64,000 nt of DNA from Hyphomicrobium sp. (GTDB lineage Bacteria; Pseudomonadota; Alphaproteobacteria; Rhizobiales; Hyphomicrobiaceae). The notes beneath the pieces were generated by a model, which saw nothing but the letters and a program-made list of their open reading frames with translations, did no database searches and was not told the origin of the DNA. The DNA lies in contig JABFRT010000046.1 of the NCBI GenBank assembly GCA_013141015.1, positions 1 through 64,000 on the forward strand. The letters are read 5' to 3'. Below are positions 44,852 to 55,526 of the stretch, piece after piece (within the stretch, counting starts at the first letter, position 1; each line of letters opens with the position of its first letter). Both the position numbers and the translations under genes were made by a program.

Positions 44852-45384
44852 GACGCAAGCGCTTTCATTGCTGTGGACTTCAACGCCGATGTCCAGGGAC
44901 GATGGCGCTCATAGGTCTGCGTTGGCAGGTGAGCGTTGCGTGCTTCACTCCACCCGGTGCAGGGACCGAGGCTGCGAAAGCCAAGCTTGCGAGCGACCCG
45001 CGCTGATTGTGTGTTGTCGGTGAAGTGGCAGCAGGTGAAACGCTTCACGCCGGCCTTGTTAAATCCGTAGCTCATTAAGGCCTGCGAGGCTTCGGTTGCA
45101 AACCCCTGACCCCAGAAGGGCCGGCCGATCCAATAGCCAATTTCAGCTGACCCGTTGCCATCAGGTGAGAAGCCGCAAATGCCGATCAGCGATCCGGCGT
45201 GCTCGATGCCAAACACGACCTCTCCCTCGGCCAGATCTGAGACCCAGTGCAGCGCTTGTTCGGCCGTATAGGGGTATGGGATCCGCCCAGTCATGCGCGC
45301 CACATCCCAATCACCGCCGAGCACCGCAATGCGGCTGGCATCAGCGGTGTTTAGCGGGCGGAGTGTGAGGCGTGCAGTTTTCAT
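44848..45384 (-). CDS. GNAT acetyltransferase, RimJ/RimL type
   Basis: This encodes 178 residues with the GNAT architecture of ribosomal-protein or small-molecule acetyltransferases: [14 protein letters not shown] at the start, [20 protein letters not shown] (acetyl-CoA binding region) and [11 protein letters not shown]. It overlaps obgE by 4 bases (ATGA), so the two are co-translated. A GNAT gene next to obgE is common in this bacterial order. The substrate is unknown. Confidence 0.93.
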   Translation of the reverse strand: MKTARLTLRPLNTADASRIAVLGGDWDVARMTGRIPYPYTAEQALHWVSDLAEGEVVFGIEHAGSLIGICGFSPDGNGSAEIGYWIGRPFWGQGFATEASQALMSYGFNKAGVKRFTCCHFTDNTQSARVARKLGFRSLGPCTGWSEARNAHLPTQTYERHRPWTSALKSTAMKALAS

Positions 45385-45430
45385 GGCTCGAACAAATTAA
45401 CCGGCAAAGAAGGCACTAGAAAAGCGAAAA

Positions 45431-45452
45431 GGGGATGGCTCAGCCATCCCCC
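45431..45452 (-). terminator. rho-independent terminator after rpmA
   Basis: On the minus strand GGGGATGG and CCATCCCC form an 8-bp stem (extendable to 10) around CTGAG, followed by TTTTCGCTTTT. It lies 32 bases after the rpmA stop and separates the rplU-rpmA transcript from the GNAT-obgE pair. Confidence 0.88.
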
Positions 45453-45484
45453 ATCGATCGTTCCGTTTTGGTGGCGGCTGAGAC

Positions 45485-45757
45485 TTACTCAGCTGCTTCC
45501 AACTTTTGAGGACGGACCGAGATAAAGATGCGGCCGTTGCGCTTGGTTGCAAACTCGACCTGGCCTTCTTCAACCGCGAAGATGGTGTGATCGGTGCCCA
45601 TGCCAACACCGGCGCCTGGGTGCCACTGCGTGCCGCGCTGGCGGCACAGAATGTTGCCCGGAATAACGTGTTCGCCGCCGTAGCGCTTAATGCCGAGGCG
45701 TTTCGATTCTGAGTCGCGGCCGTTCTTGGTCGAACCGCCAGCTTTCTTTTGTGCCAT
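45485..45757 (-). CDS. rpmA: 50S ribosomal protein bL27
   Basis: Structural protein near the peptidyl transferase centre. The 90-residue protein begins [20 protein letters not shown] and contains [20 protein letters not shown], the full L27 signature. It follows rplU by 30 bases in the usual rplU-rpmA operon and is followed by a terminator. Confidence 0.99.
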   Translation of the reverse strand: MAQKKAGGSTKNGRDSESKRLGIKRYGGEHVIPGNILCRQRGTQWHPGAGVGMGTDHTIFAVEEGQVEFATKRNGRIFISVRPQKLEAAE

Positions 45758-45787
45758 GAAACAGGTCCCTGAAAACGCGGCTGCCGA

Positions 45788-46102
45788 TTAGGCGCCGGTG
45801 ATGCTGGTGATGCGAACGGTGCAGAGGTCTTGACGGTGACCTTTTTTCCGGCGCGAATTTTTGCGGCGGCGCTTTTTGAATGCGATGACCTTCGGGCCGC
45901 GGGTCAAAGCAACGAGTTCAGCGGTGACCTTGGCGCCCGCGATTGTCGGCGCACCGACCTTCACGCTTTCGCCCGATCCGACCATCAGGACTTCGTTGAA
46001 TTCGACCTTGGCGCCAGCTTCGCCGGCCACGCGTTCAATGGTAACAACGTCGTCTTTAGCGACGCGATACTGCTTGCCGCCTGTCTTGATGACAGCGTAC
46101 AT
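45788..46102 (-). CDS. rplU: 50S ribosomal protein bL21
   Basis: Large-subunit ribosomal protein of 104 residues: MYAVIKTGGKQYRVAKDDVV at the start and KVIAFKKRRRKNSRRKKGHR towards the end. It is the first gene of the rplU-rpmA operon, with a ~150-nt leader after the proposed promoter. Confidence 0.99.
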   Translation of the reverse strand: MYAVIKTGGKQYRVAKDDVVTIERVAGEAGAKVEFNEVLMVGSGESVKVGAPTIAGAKVTAELVALTRGPKVIAFKKRRRKNSRRKKGHRQDLCTVRITSITGA

Positions 46103-46250
46103 GACAATTCCTTCCGGCCGTAATGGCCTGTTGCCGCGCCCTGTGGCGCCACCAATTGTGGTGGACTTTCAAGGGGTTGCCAAATTCAGCAACCGGAGCC
46201 TCGGACAGCGCGTTGATCGCAATCGCTTTTCGCATTTGCGAATGAGGAGG

Positions 46251-46279
46251 TTTATTGTCGAGTTGTGCGGGCTTGTCAA
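46251..46279 (-). promoter_or_regulatory. sigma-70-type promoter candidate for rplU-rpmA
   Basis: On the minus strand TTGACA (46279-46274) is followed, after 15 to 17 bases, by ACAATA/AATAAA (around 46258-46251). This predicts a leader of about 140 nt before rplU. The perfect -35 and the expected position support it; the -10 is only fair. Confidence 0.55.
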
Positions 46280-46421
46280 TTGGTTGACGCATACGTCGAA
46301 GGGATGAGTCCTGCGATGAATCGGCCCAAGCGTCGTGGTCCGTACTCGTCATTTTGCCGCGTCCTGGCCTTGGTTTCGGCGGGCTACCGCGCCATATTCT
46401 CCCGGCACAACAGGAAATTCC

Positions 46422-47480
46422 ATGCAACCGCTTCCTCATACATCTCATTCCGCGCGGTCCCGGGTTCACGGATTAATGTCGGGTGGTATCTTGCCCGCAA
46501 TTCCGGTGCTGGAAACGGGACGGGACTTCCCTCTGCAAACGCTGATGCAACACAAGGGCAAGGCGCACGCGCTGCTTGATGTCGCGTCTGGGCGATATCC
46601 GGTCCGCCTGCTGCATTCGCTCGATAAGGTTTCGCGGGCCTGGCTAAAGCGCTGGGACAATGCACATCTGTCAGAAATTGACGCTATTGCTGGGATTCTC
46701 GACCGGCCCGGCGCCTATTTCTTTTCGGTCAACTATGAGTGGGGCTGCACTTGCCGGGTGTCGCCCGCACCTGACCGCACATCGGCCCGGCTGATCCGCG
46801 TTTTGGACTGGATGACGCCGGGCTTGGGCAGCAATCTGGTCGCCGCCCGCGTGTCCGGAGCCTCTGCCGGGCCGTTTGTGCTGGTGACATGGCCCGGCTA
46901 CACCGGCGTCCTGCAGGTCATGGCGCCAGGGCGCTTTTCGGCGGCCCTCAATCAAGCGCCGATGCGCAAACCCGTTGGGTTGTTTTACGTCGATTGGGCT
47001 GCCAACAAACGGCGGGTCTGGACCATGCCGTACCCGACTCCCGGCCATCTTCTGCGAGCGGTCTCGGAAGAGGCGCACACCTTCAAAGAGGCCCGGCGCA
47101 TGCTGATCGAGCGGCCAATTTCAACGCCGGCTATTTTCTCGATTGCCGGTATCGAGCCGGGCGAAACAGCGGTCATCGAGCGGAACGAGCATGACGCGCG
47201 GGTTCGAGATGGCATGCATGTCGCCGCCAACCATTGGGAAGCACCCGGTTGGTACGGCCACCCGCGCGGCCACGACAGCCCTGGCCGGGCGCGCATCATG
47301 AGCGGCATCGCGCCGGATCTCGATCCGCGCTTTCCCTGGCTCAAAAGCCCGATCCTGAACGATCACACCCGGCTGGTGATGGTGGCCGATGCCCGTGCCG
47401 GCCGCTTGGTCGCTCAAGGGTACGAGAAAACCGGCCCTGCGACAGAGCCACTCGACATCACTTGGCGGATTGCAGCGTAA
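46422..47480 (+). CDS. Ntn-hydrolase, acid ceramidase/NAAA-like
   Basis: The protein has 352 residues. It resembles the linear-amide hydrolases of the acid ceramidase/N-acylethanolamine amidase type. The candidate nucleophile is Cys109 in WGCTCRV, followed by LIRVLDW (matching the 'GRNMD' region) and LVTWPGYTGVLQVMAPGRFS, then AALNQAP. The later segment VAANHWEAPGW fits the end of the family. ATG 46422 has AGGAAA upstream. No signal peptide is seen. It is divergent from rplU. Substrate unknown; the family cleaves acyl amides. Confidence 0.72.
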   Translation: MQPLPHTSHSARSRVHGLMSGGILPAIPVLETGRDFPLQTLMQHKGKAHALLDVASGRYPVRLLHSLDKVSRAWLKRWDNAHLSEIDAIAGILDRPGAYFFSVNYEWGCTCRVSPAPDRTSARLIRVLDWMTPGLGSNLVAARVSGASAGPFVLVTWPGYTGVLQVMAPGRFSAALNQAPMRKPVGLFYVDWAANKRRVWTMPYPTPGHLLRAVSEEAHTFKEARRMLIERPISTPAIFSIAGIEPGETAVIERNEHDARVRDGMHVAANHWEAPGWYGHPRGHDSPGRARIMSGIAPDLDPRFPWLKSPILNDHTRLVMVADARAGRLVAQGYEKTGPATEPLDITWRIAA

Positions 47481-47546
47481 CCCGCTTGCGCGCCGCCAAA
47501 TCAGACGATACAAGCGCGGCTCGCCTTTAAGGCGCGCACTGCTTCC

Positions 47547-47636
47547 GGAGAGGTGGCGGAGTGGTCGATCGCGTCGCACTCGAAATGCGAAGTACGGGCA
47601 ACTGTACCGGGGGTTCGAATCCCTCCCTCTCCGCCA
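47547..47636 (+). tRNA. tRNA-Ser (anticodon CGA)
   Basis: The acceptor arm GGAGAGG pairs with CCTCTCC, followed by discriminator G and encoded CCA (47634-47636). The anticodon stem CGCA/TGCG holds loop CTCGAAA, giving anticodon CGA for UCG codons. A long variable arm makes it a class II tRNA, 90 nt. A tyrosine integrase gene starts 147 bp downstream, so its 3' end is the likely integration target. Confidence 0.96.
47613..47636 (+). other. predicted attachment site (attL) in the 3' end of tRNA-Ser
   Basis: P4-type integrases usually recombine in the 3' half of a tRNA gene, leaving a copy of the T-arm and acceptor end at both junctions. The integrase lies immediately downstream here. I found no second copy of GTTCGAATCCCTCCC within the window, so the other junction lies outside it. 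Exact core boundaries are not known. Confidence 0.5.
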
Positions 47637-47782
47637 AGTGCCCATTTCATCTGATTTCAACCTGTCTCGAAAAATACAAAAAAGACAAATAAATACAATT
47701 GATTGGTCGTGATTCTTGGCTTAACCTCGCGCGTACGGTCTCCCTGCATCCCAGATCAATTGGGGAAATGCTGGAGGCAAAG

Positions 47783-49036
47783 ATGGCTGGCACCCGGGTT
47801 GAGAAGAAGCTTTCGGCAGTCCGCGTCAAAACACTTAAGGCTCCTGGCAAGTATGAGGACGGCGGTGGTCTCCGTCTGGTGATCACATCAGGCGGGACCA
47901 AGTGCTGGGTCGTGCGGGTTAGCCTATCCGGCAATCGCATTGAGAGGGGTTTGGGCTCTTACCCGGACGTCTCGCTGGACGACGCTCGTGAGGCAGCCGC
48001 TACGTTTCGGAAAGCGGCTGGGAGCGGCATCGATCTGCGCGCCGAGGAGAAACAAAAGGCGCTGGCCTCGACGTCGTTCCGCGACATGTTCAAGATCACG
48101 CTGGCGCAGCGCGAGAAGCAGCTCTCGAACGCCAAGCATTTGAAGCAGTGGACCTCAACCATGGAGGCCTATGTCTTCCCGAAAATCGGCAATGTTCCGG
48201 TGGCGGACGTGACGACGGGGCAAGTACTTGAATTGCTGACACCCATTTGGTTCGATAAGGCGGAGACGGCCAAGCGGGTATTGCAGCGGATGGAGCTGGT
48301 TTTCAAGTCGGCGATTGTTCGAGGTATTCGCACAACGGCGTCCCCTTGCACGGGCGTCGCCGATGAGCTTGGAACGAAGCATCGGGCGCCGAAGCATCAT
48401 GCCTCAATGTCCTGGCCAGACGTTCCAGACTTCATCGCGTGGCTCCAACAAAGATCACGGTCCGGGCTACCGTTGGCGACCTCGCTAGCGATGGAGTTTC
48501 TCATTCTGACGGCAACACGGAGTGGTGAAACGAGGGGCGCAGTTTGGCAGGAATTCGATATTGAGGGCGCAACGTGGACGATTCCGGCGGAACGCATGAA
48601 GGCGAGGGATGCCCATCGTGTTCCGCTGAGCAAGCGCAGCCTGCAGATCCTCAAAATGGCGAAGAGCCTAAACCCGGATAGCGACCTCGTTTTCCCGTCG
48701 CGGAACGGCACTGTGCTGTCCGACATGACTTTCACAAAACTTCTGCGCGACGAGAGGCTCGACGTAACTGCTCACGGTTTCCGGTCGAGCTTCAAGGTGT
48801 GGGCGTCGGAAAGCGCTAAAGTTCCGCACGAAGTGTCCGAAGCCGCCCTGGCGCACAGTCTGGGCAGCAAGGTTGTTGCGGCCTATCTCAGAACCGATTT
48901 TCTCGCCGAGCGTCGGCCCCTGATGGAGGCCTGGTCAGGGCATTGTTTGGGGAATGCCAAACGGCAGGTGAAAAAGCCTAGCGTACCAGACGCTTTCGAT
49001 GTCACGACCGTGTCTAGTCAATGGCAAGGTCAATGA
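47783..49036 (+). CDS. tyrosine recombinase, P4-type integrase
   Basis: This enzyme integrates and excises the island at the adjacent tRNA. The 417-residue protein has an N-terminal DUF4102-type arm-binding domain (VKTLKAPGKYEDGGGLRLVI), a core-binding domain and a catalytic domain with Arg246 (LTATRSGE), His331/Arg334 (HGFRSSF), His358 (LAHSLG) and Tyr368 (AAYLRTD). All catalytic residues are present, so it may be active. ATG 47783 has GGAGG 6 bases upstream, better than ATG 47768. Confidence 0.95.
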   Translation: MAGTRVEKKLSAVRVKTLKAPGKYEDGGGLRLVITSGGTKCWVVRVSLSGNRIERGLGSYPDVSLDDAREAAATFRKAAGSGIDLRAEEKQKALASTSFRDMFKITLAQREKQLSNAKHLKQWTSTMEAYVFPKIGNVPVADVTTGQVLELLTPIWFDKAETAKRVLQRMELVFKSAIVRGIRTTASPCTGVADELGTKHRAPKHHASMSWPDVPDFIAWLQQRSRSGLPLATSLAMEFLILTATRSGETRGAVWQEFDIEGATWTIPAERMKARDAHRVPLSKRSLQILKMAKSLNPDSDLVFPSRNGTVLSDMTFTKLLRDERLDVTAHGFRSSFKVWASESAKVPHEVSEAALAHSLGSKVVAAYLRTDFLAERRPLMEAWSGHCLGNAKRQVKKPSVPDAFDVTTVSSQWQGQ

Positions 49037-49137
49037 TGTGTCTCGCTCAGTGGCCTGGCCGCTCGTCGGTACTTTGCTGACATCGGGATTGTCGCCGGAC
49101 GATAGGACTTAGTGCGGTCGCGGACAAAAGAGGTGGG

Positions 49138-50127
49138 TCAAAGCAGAGAAGCGGGCGATCCACGCGCGAATTCTCGCCACTCTGTAGGCGATCTTCCGGT
49201 CCAACGCCGAAAGGCCCGTGTGAAATGCGCCAGGTCGCGGTAGCCCAGATCGAATGCGATCTCGGTGATCGAGGCTCCTCGGTCTCCAAGCAGCGATTTT
49301 GCCCGGCGTAGTAGGGCATCTTCCTTTAAACGCCGGAAAGAAGTTCCTTGCTGTTCGAGAAGCCGCTGTAAAGACCGGCTGCTAATGTCGAGCTTGGCAG
49401 CTACCCAATCGACGCGCGGGTAGCCTTCATAGAGCGCGAGATCCGTCACTGCGGCGATCATCGCAAGGGCATCGTCCTGCTCCGGGACTGCTGGCTCTAC
49501 AGGCGCGTTGACTTCCAACCTCGCGCACGAACTTCCTGCCCGTCCACAGTTCAGCAGCGCCTGGTCGAATTCGAAAGAGGTGACAGCGTGGCCAACTGAA
49601 ATATTCGTACCGAAGACCTGCTCAAGTCCGGCCCGCGGCGCTCCGGCTGAGAGTGTGGTCATCACGACCTCAGGACACCAGCGTTTCCCAACATATGTCC
49701 GCACGGTATCAATCATGTAGCTGATGCCGAGGAGCTCATTGTGAAGGCGACCATCGGTTTCCGGCTCAAGGAAGTCGATTGACCAGCGGACCAAAGAGCC
49801 GCGCCTCTGGAGCGACAGCCCGGTCGATGTTTGCAGCATGACGTTCAGGCCTGCATGCCCCCGCTCGATGGCTTGAAGCAGTGTTTCCGCCGAGCACACC
49901 CAAGCACCGAATTTGCTCAACTCCTTCATTCTCACGAGCTGGCCAAGGCGTGCCCCGAAGCAGGCATCACCTGTCTCGCGCGCCGCCCGCTCGAGAAATT
50001 GGAACTGCGCGCGCAAGGGTATTACGATCTCGGGCTTCTCAAGGAGAACGAATGGTAGGTCAACGTCGCGCAAGATGTCAACGGCACATTGAATCTGACC
50101 CAGGTTGGTTGATGTCGGCAACGTCAA
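49138..50127 (-). CDS. AraC family regulator, 5' end replaced by an IS21 insertion
   Basis: AraC/XylS regulator with an N-terminal arabinose-binding-like (OruR-type) sensor domain and a C-terminal double helix-turn-helix (AKLDISSRSLQRLLEQQGTS ... ITEIAFDLGYRDLAHFTRAF). The native reading frame continues into the IS element at 50075. The missing first 12 codons lie across the IS at 52146-52181, where they read MTSQGGSVTRVL and join exactly onto RDVDLPFVLLEKPE. The present frame opens with TTG 50127 inside the IS end, giving about 17 foreign residues. It could still be expressed from an IS-borne start. The original target was probably the divergent cupin gene. Confidence 0.85.
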   Translation of the reverse strand: MTLPTSTNLGQIQCAVDILRDVDLPFVLLEKPEIVIPLRAQFQFLERAARETGDACFGARLGQLVRMKELSKFGAWVCSAETLLQAIERGHAGLNVMLQTSTGLSLQRRGSLVRWSIDFLEPETDGRLHNELLGISYMIDTVRTYVGKRWCPEVVMTTLSAGAPRAGLEQVFGTNISVGHAVTSFEFDQALLNCGRAGSSCARLEVNAPVEPAVPEQDDALAMIAAVTDLALYEGYPRVDWVAAKLDISSRSLQRLLEQQGTSFRRLKEDALLRRAKSLLGDRGASITEIAFDLGYRDLAHFTRAFRRWTGRSPTEWREFARGSPASLL

Positions 50128-50143
50128 CCTGACCCACCTCTCG

Positions 50144-50180
50144 TGATCGTCGTTGGTCCCGCGCGCGGGACCAACGACGA

Positions 50181-50183
<3 letters not shown>
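50144..50183. repeat. 40-bp perfect palindrome at the istB stop codon
   Basis: TGATCGTCGTTGGTCCCGCG (50144-50163) is followed without a gap by its exact reverse complement (50164-50183). The right end includes the istB stop codon. It can fold as a long hairpin at the 3' end of the istAB mRNA or as a cruciform, and may block readthrough into or out of the element. Confidence 0.9.
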
Positions 50184-52066
<1,883 letters not shown>

Positions 52067-52145
52067 CTCCTTCTCGGAAGCGCCACCTTGAACGGTGGGT
52101 CAGATTCGAGTTGCCGCCTGGGTCAGTTTTGCACTGCCGATGACA

Positions 52146-52181
52146 CAAGACGCGGGTGACCGAGCCGCCCTGGCTTGTCAT
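52146..52181 (-). pseudogene. detached 5' end of the AraC regulator gene
   Basis: Twelve codons, MTSQGGSVTRVL, from ATG 52181 down to the IS junction. Removing the IS and one target copy joins the frame perfectly to the regulator at 50070. With the IS in place, this start reads a few codons into the element and cannot give the regulator. Confidence 0.88.
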
Positions 52182-52374
52182 AAAGCCGGCGATAGGTCCC
52201 AGCGAGCTGGCGCGTGTAAACCCTGAGAGACGCGCCGCCATGCCACTTGCCGATCTTGCCGATACCTGGCGCAAAATGGCAAGCGCGGTTTCTGGCAACA
52301 AGTCACATTGGCGTTACGATCTGCTTCCCCGGCAAACGTCCGACGTATGCTGGCTCAAAGGACTAAGGAAACAC

Positions 52375-52830
52375 ATGACCACGCTGCCGTTTGATACTCA
52401 AAATATTCGCTGGAACAAGATCGAAGGCATTGACCATTTGGCTTATCATATTCTCGCGGTGGACGAAGCCAAACGCATCGTCGACATTTTGTTCAAGTTC
52501 GATGCCAATGCGAAGATTGTCTTACACCGTCATAAGGCCGACTACATCACTTTGGTCTTGCAGGGTGAGCTTCGGATTTACCGGCCAAACGGCACGCTCA
52601 AGGAGATCCGTCCAGTGGGGAGCTATGTGACCGGCAGTGCTGACGGTGAACCACATACCGAAGGCGGCGGGGAACAGGACGTCATTGCATTCTTCAGTAA
52701 CAGGAATGTCCAGAACGTCGTGTACGAAATACTGGATGAAAGTCTGAACACGATTGCGACTTTCGGGATTGCGGAGTTCAAGGCGCTTCTCGATGCGCAA
52801 GTGCCGCAGCCAACCACCATCGTTTCATAG
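52375..52830 (+). CDS. cupin-domain protein (Dke1-like dioxygenase fold)
   Basis: The 151-residue protein forms a single cupin barrel. Candidate metal ligands are His51 and His53 (VLHRHKADY), then Glu65 region and His94 (DGEPHTEGGG), with the segments ITLVLQGELRIYRPNG and EIRPVGSYV. The resemblance is to acetylacetone-cleaving-enzyme/2,4'-dihydroxyacetophenone-type cupins, but the substrate is not predictable. ATG 52375 with AGGAAACAC is preferred to longer frames. It is divergent from the split AraC gene, its likely former regulator; 194 bp separate the two native starts. Confidence 0.8.
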   Translation: MTTLPFDTQNIRWNKIEGIDHLAYHILAVDEAKRIVDILFKFDANAKIVLHRHKADYITLVLQGELRIYRPNGTLKEIRPVGSYVTGSADGEPHTEGGGEQDVIAFFSNRNVQNVVYEILDESLNTIATFGIAEFKALLDAQVPQPTTIVS

Positions 52831-53305
52831 GACGCAATCGCAATGTGGTGCGGCGATAACTTATTTCCAAAACTGGTCCGCCGTCCCAGCCTGCTCAGCA
52901 GTCAAGTTGGTTGCAGGCGGTCGAGGATTGGCCGGACAAATTTCGAAAGCACTGAATCTAGCTACAAGTCACAGATGACGATCGCCGAACGTGCTCCGGA
53001 TACTGCTCATCATTTTTAAGATTTAGTATCCGAGAACCTACGGCTGCTCGCCGTTCGAATGCGGCGGCCTAGTCCTTGGAGCCATGGTCTGCCTCGGCCC
53101 AAGTCCGGACTTGGCCGCTTGAATGCCGAGTTCGTCTAAATCTATCGTGCCCTGCGTGCACGTCCCACTATGCCAGATCGTTCGATACAAGCACCGTTGT
53201 AGCGGTAGTGCCGCAACTTCATCATTTACGTCTTCTTAACTCACAAATTCGAAACGCTTAAGCGATAGGACTGACGCTGAACATTTTGTGCAGGGCGTAC
53301 ATCAC
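52831..53305 (+). promoter_or_regulatory. intergenic region before the seven-gene operon, with a 16-bp perfect palindrome
   Basis: This is about 475 bp without a supported gene. CCAAGTCCGGACTTGG at 53099-53114 is a perfect palindrome about 190 bp before the operon and could bind a dimeric regulator. The 80 bases before the operon are AT-richer (ACGTCTTCTTAACTCACAAA) and may contain the promoter, but I cannot place clear -35/-10 boxes. Confidence 0.4.
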
Positions 53306-54586
53306 GTGTCCATTTTACCGGCCATCGTCCGCAACAGGCTCGAAGTTTTGCGGGCCCTGCTTGATCCGAGCCTTGCCGCTGAGCGCTTGCGGCCGCGACT
53401 TGATGAGCTTCCCAAATCCTTGCGATTGGAAGCCCGCGCCAGTGCTGCGCAATTGGAGCGGCTATGGTCGCGGCTAAGCGCGACAGCCCCCAAGGCTAAA
53501 GCGGTCAAAAAAATTCTTGCCGATCCCACCGCCATCGCGGATGCCGAAACCTTTAGCAAGAACATCGAAAACTACGCTGGCACTATTAAGGTGCCATTCG
53601 GCATCGCCGGGCCGTTGCGCATTAACGGTCTGCATGCCCATGGCGACTACTTCATTCCACTCGCCACCACAGAAGCCGCACTCGTCGCCTCATATGCGCG
53701 CGGCGCCCAAGTGGCAACAAAAGCAGGCGGTGTCAGCGCCGCACTTCTGTCTGAGGGCGTGCTGCGCAGCCCAGCCTTCATTTTCGCAGATCTGCTGGAG
53801 GCCGGCGCGTTCGTCAACTGGATCGCGCACAACGAGGAAGCGCTGAAGGCGGCAGCCGAGAGCACCACGCGCTACGGCAAACTGTTCTCGCTCGAACCCT
53901 ACATAGACGGCGAGATCGTGTTCCTGCTTTGCCGCTATTCGACCGGCGATGCCTCGGGGCAAAACATGGTGACGATCGCCACCGAAGCGCTGTGCCGGCA
54001 CATTGCCAGTGCCTGCCCAATAGCGGCGCGGCGCTGGTACATCGAAGGCAATTTCTCCGGCGACAAGAAGGCCACCTTCCTCGGGCTATTGACCGGGCGC
54101 GGCCGCAAGGTCACAGCCAGCATCATCCTACCCAAGGCCCACATCGAAAAATACCTGCGCACCACACCCGGCGAAATGCTCGACTATGCCCGCGTTGCCA
54201 ATCTCGGCGCCCGGTTAAACGGCCAGATCGGCGCACAGGGTCATTATGCCAACGGGCTCGCGGCGTTCTACATCGCAACTGGCCAGGATGCTGCTTGTGT
54301 CGCTGAATCCGCAGTTGGATCGACACGCATGGAAGATCGCAGCGGCGATTTGTTTATGTCCGTGACAATGCCCAACATCCTCGTCGGCACGGTTGGCGGC
54401 GGCACCGGGTTGCCAAGTCAGAATGCAGCACTTTCGCTGCTCGGTCTTCAAGGTCCAGGTCATGCCGCGGCACTCGCCGAAGTCACCGCCGCTCTATGCC
54501 TGTGCGGCGAGATTTCCATCATGGCGGCCATCGCATCGGGGCAGTTTACCCATGCCCACGGCAAGTTGGCGCGAGGTGTATCTTGA
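53306..54586 (+). CDS. class I HMG-CoA-reductase-like enzyme
   Basis: HMG-CoA reductase reduces HMG-CoA to mevalonate with NADPH. The 426-residue protein has the class I motifs ENYAGTIKVPFGIAGPL, TGDASGQNMV and GTVGGGTGLPSQNA. The four catalytic positions are conserved: Glu123 (ATTEAAL), Lys254 (SGDKKAT), Asp328 (ATGQDAA) and His418 (THAHGK). The QN usually after the Asp is missing (AACVAES), so the substrate may differ. GTG 53306 with AGGG upstream is preferred to GTG 53288. No other mevalonate-pathway gene is present. First gene of a seven-gene operon. Class I enzymes are unusual in proteobacteria. Confidence 0.9.
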   Translation: MSILPAIVRNRLEVLRALLDPSLAAERLRPRLDELPKSLRLEARASAAQLERLWSRLSATAPKAKAVKKILADPTAIADAETFSKNIENYAGTIKVPFGIAGPLRINGLHAHGDYFIPLATTEAALVASYARGAQVATKAGGVSAALLSEGVLRSPAFIFADLLEAGAFVNWIAHNEEALKAAAESTTRYGKLFSLEPYIDGEIVFLLCRYSTGDASGQNMVTIATEALCRHIASACPIAARRWYIEGNFSGDKKATFLGLLTGRGRKVTASIILPKAHIEKYLRTTPGEMLDYARVANLGARLNGQIGAQGHYANGLAAFYIATGQDAACVAESAVGSTRMEDRSGDLFMSVTMPNILVGTVGGGTGLPSQNAALSLLGLQGPGHAAALAEVTAALCLCGEISIMAAIASGQFTHAHGKLARGVS

Positions 54587-55524
54587 CACGTCGCGAGCCG
54601 GGTGAATCGAACGCGCCGCTACTGCGCCGGCTGTGGACCTATCAAGCCGAGCGCTTTCCCGTATTCAAAACCGCAACCCTCCTCGCGGCCTTCAGCGCCG
54701 CGAGCATCAACGTCTCAGCCATGCTTGCGGGGCGCGAACTTCCCGGATTGGCAACCTACGCCGCCGCCTTCACGGTGCTCTTCATTTTGTTTTTTCAGTT
54801 GCGTGCCTGTGATGAGGTGAAAGACGCCAGCGATGACCAGCGCTATCGCCCGGAGCGGCCGATCCCGCGCGGACTGGTGTCTCAGCGATTGATCACCGGC
54901 ATTGCCGTTGTGCTGGTCCCTGTGGCGATCCTCGCGGCCTGGGCGTTATCGCCGTGGCTGCTTCTTCCCTTGGCGGCGGTGTGGCTTTGGCTGGCTTTGA
55001 TGACTGCGGAATTCGGCGTGCCCAGATGGCTGAAGGCGCGGCCGATGCTATACCTTGTCTCGCACATGTTGATCATGCCGCTGATTGATTTATTTGTCAC
55101 CGGTTGCGAGTGGCTGACCCGCAGCGGTATGCCGCCCGCAGGCTTGTGGCTGTTCCTGGCGTTGAGCTTCGCAAATGGCTGTGTCATCGAAATCGGCCGG
55201 AAGCTCTACGCGCCGCAGAATGAGCGTCCTGGCGTGGAAACCTACACGGCACTGCATGGCGTCAACCGCGCCACAGTCATGTGGGTCGCCTGCCTGACGG
55301 TCAGTTTGTCATTACTTGCCGGCGTCGGCTTTGCCGTCTCGGCACCGAAGTCCATCATGGCCGCAGGGGTGATCGCCTACGCTGCCGTCACGACAATTGC
55401 GTTGCGCTTCCGTGCCACTCCTAACTCCGAGACGCAGAAGGCCGTCGATATGGCTGCTGGAATGTGGGTGTTCGTTTGCTACATGTCGGCTGGCTTCCTG
55501 CCGCTTCTCGCGAAGGGCTATTGA
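54583..55524 (+). CDS. UbiA family prenyltransferase
   Basis: Membrane enzyme that transfers a prenyl group from a diphosphate to an acceptor. The 313-residue protein has about eight membrane helices. The first Mg-binding motif is a DExxDxxxD variant (Asp77-Glu78...Asp81...Asp85, then RYRPERPIPRGLVS). The second motif region reads EIGRKLYAPQNERPGVETY (203-221) and is acidic but not canonical. The start is probably TTG 54583, overlapping the HMGR stop as TTGA. Members with 'EIxRKxxAP' have no assigned product that I know. Confidence 0.86.
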   Translation: MTRREPGESNAPLLRRLWTYQAERFPVFKTATLLAAFSAASINVSAMLAGRELPGLATYAAAFTVLFILFFQLRACDEVKDASDDQRYRPERPIPRGLVSQRLITGIAVVLVPVAILAAWALSPWLLLPLAAVWLWLALMTAEFGVPRWLKARPMLYLVSHMLIMPLIDLFVTGCEWLTRSGMPPAGLWLFLALSFANGCVIEIGRKLYAPQNERPGVETYTALHGVNRATVMWVACLTVSLSLLAGVGFAVSAPKSIMAAGVIAYAAVTTIALRFRATPNSETQKAVDMAAGMWVFVCYMSAGFLPLLAKGY

Positions 55525-55526
55525 AC

